DNA of 50,308 bases from Pantoea sp. BAV 3049. GTDB lineage: Bacteria > Pseudomonadota > Gammaproteobacteria > Enterobacterales > Enterobacteriaceae. A program made the translations under genes and the position numbers. Positions within the stretch are counted from its first letter, which is position 1. Every line of letters starts with the position of its first letter. The stretch spans positions 554,405-604,712 of the forward strand of contig NZ_WHOY01000031.1 of NCBI RefSeq assembly GCF_009765445.1, read 5' to 3'. Positions 48,804 through 50,308 of the stretch are shown piece by piece. A model generated the notes under the pieces. That model worked only from the letters and a program-made list of their open reading frames with translations. It searched no databases and was not told the DNA's origin.

Positions 48804-50144
48804 ATGAAATTACTCTCCCAAGTTGCAGAACAGCGTAAAACCCTCGAACAGGCGGTAGCGACAGCACTCGAACTGGCAAAAGTCAGCACCGATGGGGCGG
48901 AAGTCGCCGTGACCAAAACCACCGGTATCAGCGTCAGCACCCGCTATGGCGAAGTGGAAAACGTCGAATTTAACAGCGATGGTGCTTTAGGCATCACCGT
49001 TTATCACCAGAATCGTAAAGGCAGTGCCTCTTCCACCGATTTGAGTCCGGATGCGATCAAGCGCACAGTGCAGGCGGCGATCGACATTGCCCGTTACACT
49101 TCACCGGACCCTTACGCTGGCGTGGCGGATCGCGATCTGCTGGCATTTGATGCGCCGGATCTGGATCTGTTTCATCCCACCGAACTGGATCCGGATCGGG
49201 CAATTGAGCTGGCAGCGCGCGCTGAACAGGCTGCCCTGAAAGCCGACCCGCGCATTACCAACACCGAAGGTGGCAGCTTCAATAGCCATATCGGTATGAA
49301 AGTCTTTGGCAACAGTCACGGCATGCTCCAGGGGTACTCTTCCAGCCGCCACTCGCTCTCCGGCAGCGTAATTGCTGAAGCAGATGGCGATATGGAACGC
49401 GACTACGCCTACACCATCGGCCGTGCGTTTGAGGATCTGAAGTCTCCAGAGTGGGTCGGGGAAGAGTGCGCACGGCGGACGCTTTCACGCCTCTCGCCGC
49501 GTAAGCTTTCCACCATGAAATCGCCGGTTATCTTCGCTGCGGAAGTGGCAACCGGCCTGTTTGGCCATCTGGTCGGCGCGATCAGCGGTGGCAGCGTCTA
49601 CCGCAAGTCCACCTTCCTGCTGGATTCGCTGGGCAAACAAATTCTGCCAGAGTGGCTGACCATTCAGGAACAGCCGCACCTGCTGAAAGGGCTGGCTTCC
49701 ACGCCTTTCGACAGCGAAGGGGTGCGCACTAAACAGCGTGAAATCATTAAAGATGGTGTGCTGCAAACCTGGTTGATGACCAGCTACTCCGCTCGCAAGC
49801 TCGGTTTACAAAGCACCGGTCACGCAGGTGGCATCCATAACTGGCGTATTGCCGGACAGGGTGACAGCTTTGAGCAGCTGCTGAAGAAAATGGGGACCGG
49901 GCTGGTAGTGACAGAACTGATGGGCCAGGGCGTCAGCGGCATCACGGGTGATTACTCCCGGGGTGCAGCCGGTTTCTGGGTGGAGAACGGCGAGATCCAG
50001 TACCCGGTCAGCGAGATCACTATTGCCGGTAACCTGAAAGATATGTGGCGCAACATGGTCACTGTCGGCAGTGATATCGAAACCCGCAGCAATATCCAGT
50101 GCGGCTCAGTGCTTATTCCGGAGATGAAGATCGCCGGGCAGTAA
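48804..50144 (+). CDS. pmbA: PmbA (TldE), metalloprotease partner subunit
   Basis: A 446-residue protein that with TldD forms a heterodimeric zinc protease, which in E. coli matures microcin B17, CcdA and other peptides. PmbA/TldE itself lacks the metal ligands (carried by TldD) and forms the other side of the tunnel. The conserved runs [34 protein letters not shown] and [31 protein letters not shown] are present. ATG 48804 gives [13 protein letters not shown]. coli PmbA is four residues longer at this end. tldD is not in the window. Confidence 0.97.
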   Translation: MKLLSQVAEQRKTLEQAVATALELAKVSTDGAEVAVTKTTGISVSTRYGEVENVEFNSDGALGITVYHQNRKGSASSTDLSPDAIKRTVQAAIDIARYTSPDPYAGVADRDLLAFDAPDLDLFHPTELDPDRAIELAARAEQAALKADPRITNTEGGSFNSHIGMKVFGNSHGMLQGYSSSRHSLSGSVIAEADGDMERDYAYTIGRAFEDLKSPEWVGEECARRTLSRLSPRKLSTMKSPVIFAAEVATGLFGHLVGAISGGSVYRKSTFLLDSLGKQILPEWLTIQEQPHLLKGLASTPFDSEGVRTKQREIIKDGVLQTWLMTSYSARKLGLQSTGHAGGIHNWRIAGQGDSFEQLLKKMGTGLVVTELMGQGVSGITGDYSRGAAGFWVENGEIQYPVSEITIAGNLKDMWRNMVTVGSDIETRSNIQCGSVLIPEMKIAGQ

Positions 50145-50162
50145 AAAAGTTATAAGCCAAAT

Positions 50163-50190
50163 AAAGGGAGGCTGTTGGTCTCCTTTTTTT
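50163..50190 (+). terminator. pmbA terminator
   Basis: Stem AAAGGGAG / CTCCTTTT with one G-T pair and a 9-base loop runs into a T tract, 20 bp after pmbA. The remaining 118 bp to the window end are AT-rich and show no gene. Confidence 0.8.
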
Positions 50191-50308
50191 ATGTTTATCG
50201 GATTCAATGGTCCATTGTTTTTCTTTATTTTCTTATTTCTTCCAAATTATTCTATAAATAATAAATTTTATCACTGCTGATTACCATGCAGATTTCAGTA
50301 CGGAATTC

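Overview
The window is chromosomal DNA from a gammaproteobacterium of the order Enterobacterales. The core gene order and protein sequences (purA-nsrR-rnr-rlmB ... aidB-bsmA ... yjfP ... rpsF-priB-rpsR-rplI ... ytfB/fklB ... cpdB/cysQ ... ytfJ/ytfK/ytfL ... tamA-tamB-ytfP ... ppa ... fbp/mpl ... darP/pmbA) are those of the Escherichia coli purA-pmbA segment. Several E. coli blocks are missing or replaced, which fits an Erwinia/Pantoea-type member of Erwiniaceae; the genus is inferred, not proven. All similarity statements come from reading translations and from recalled E. coli proteins; no database search was run.

Region 1 (1-9114) is a six-gene, tightly overlapping plus-strand operon: a MurG/COG4671-like glycosyltransferase, two GT4 glycosyltransferases, an MsbA-type ABC exporter, a protein with two aminoglycoside-phosphotransferase-like kinase domains and an AlgE-like outer-membrane barrel. 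It looks like a self-contained pathway that builds, phosphorylates and exports a glycan or glycolipid. It sits directly before yjeT, where hflC is expected, and its left end lies outside the window.

Region 2 (9163-14800) is core: yjeT, purA with a PurR-like operator, nsrR with unusual cysteine spacing, rnr and rlmB. Region 3 (14807-20972) is a complete sulfatase utilisation locus: AraC regulator yidL divergent from yidK-yidJ-yidH-yidG and a full-length radical-SAM sulfatase maturase. It occupies the rlmB-aidB interval.

Region 4 (21019-30200) holds aidB, bsmA, a chemoreceptor inserted between bsmA and yjfP, a small secreted protein of unknown function, the rpsF ribosomal operon, ytfB and fklB. 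After fklB comes an AT-rich island with a 96-residue peptide whose 15-residue leader ends in Gly-Ala, as in class II microcins. Its upstream DNA carries a perfect palindrome, a 13-bp direct repeat with 22-bp period and a small hairpin-U6.

Region 5 (30230-42300) has cpdB and cysQ (with a structured cysQ leader), ytfJ, ytfK, paeA/ytfL, the TAM translocation genes tamA-tamB and ytfP. msrA, which lies between ytfL and tamA in E. coli, is not there. Region 6 (42314-50308) has ppa, a second chemoreceptor with a sigma-28 promoter and a perfect FNR box, a decayed third chemoreceptor with an intact sigma-28 promoter, fbp, mpl, darP and pmbA. Three sigma-28 (FliA) promoters mark all three chemoreceptor loci as motility-regulon additions to a metabolic and ribosomal backbone. 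No CRISPR array, tRNA, rRNA, insertion sequence or prophage gene was recognised.
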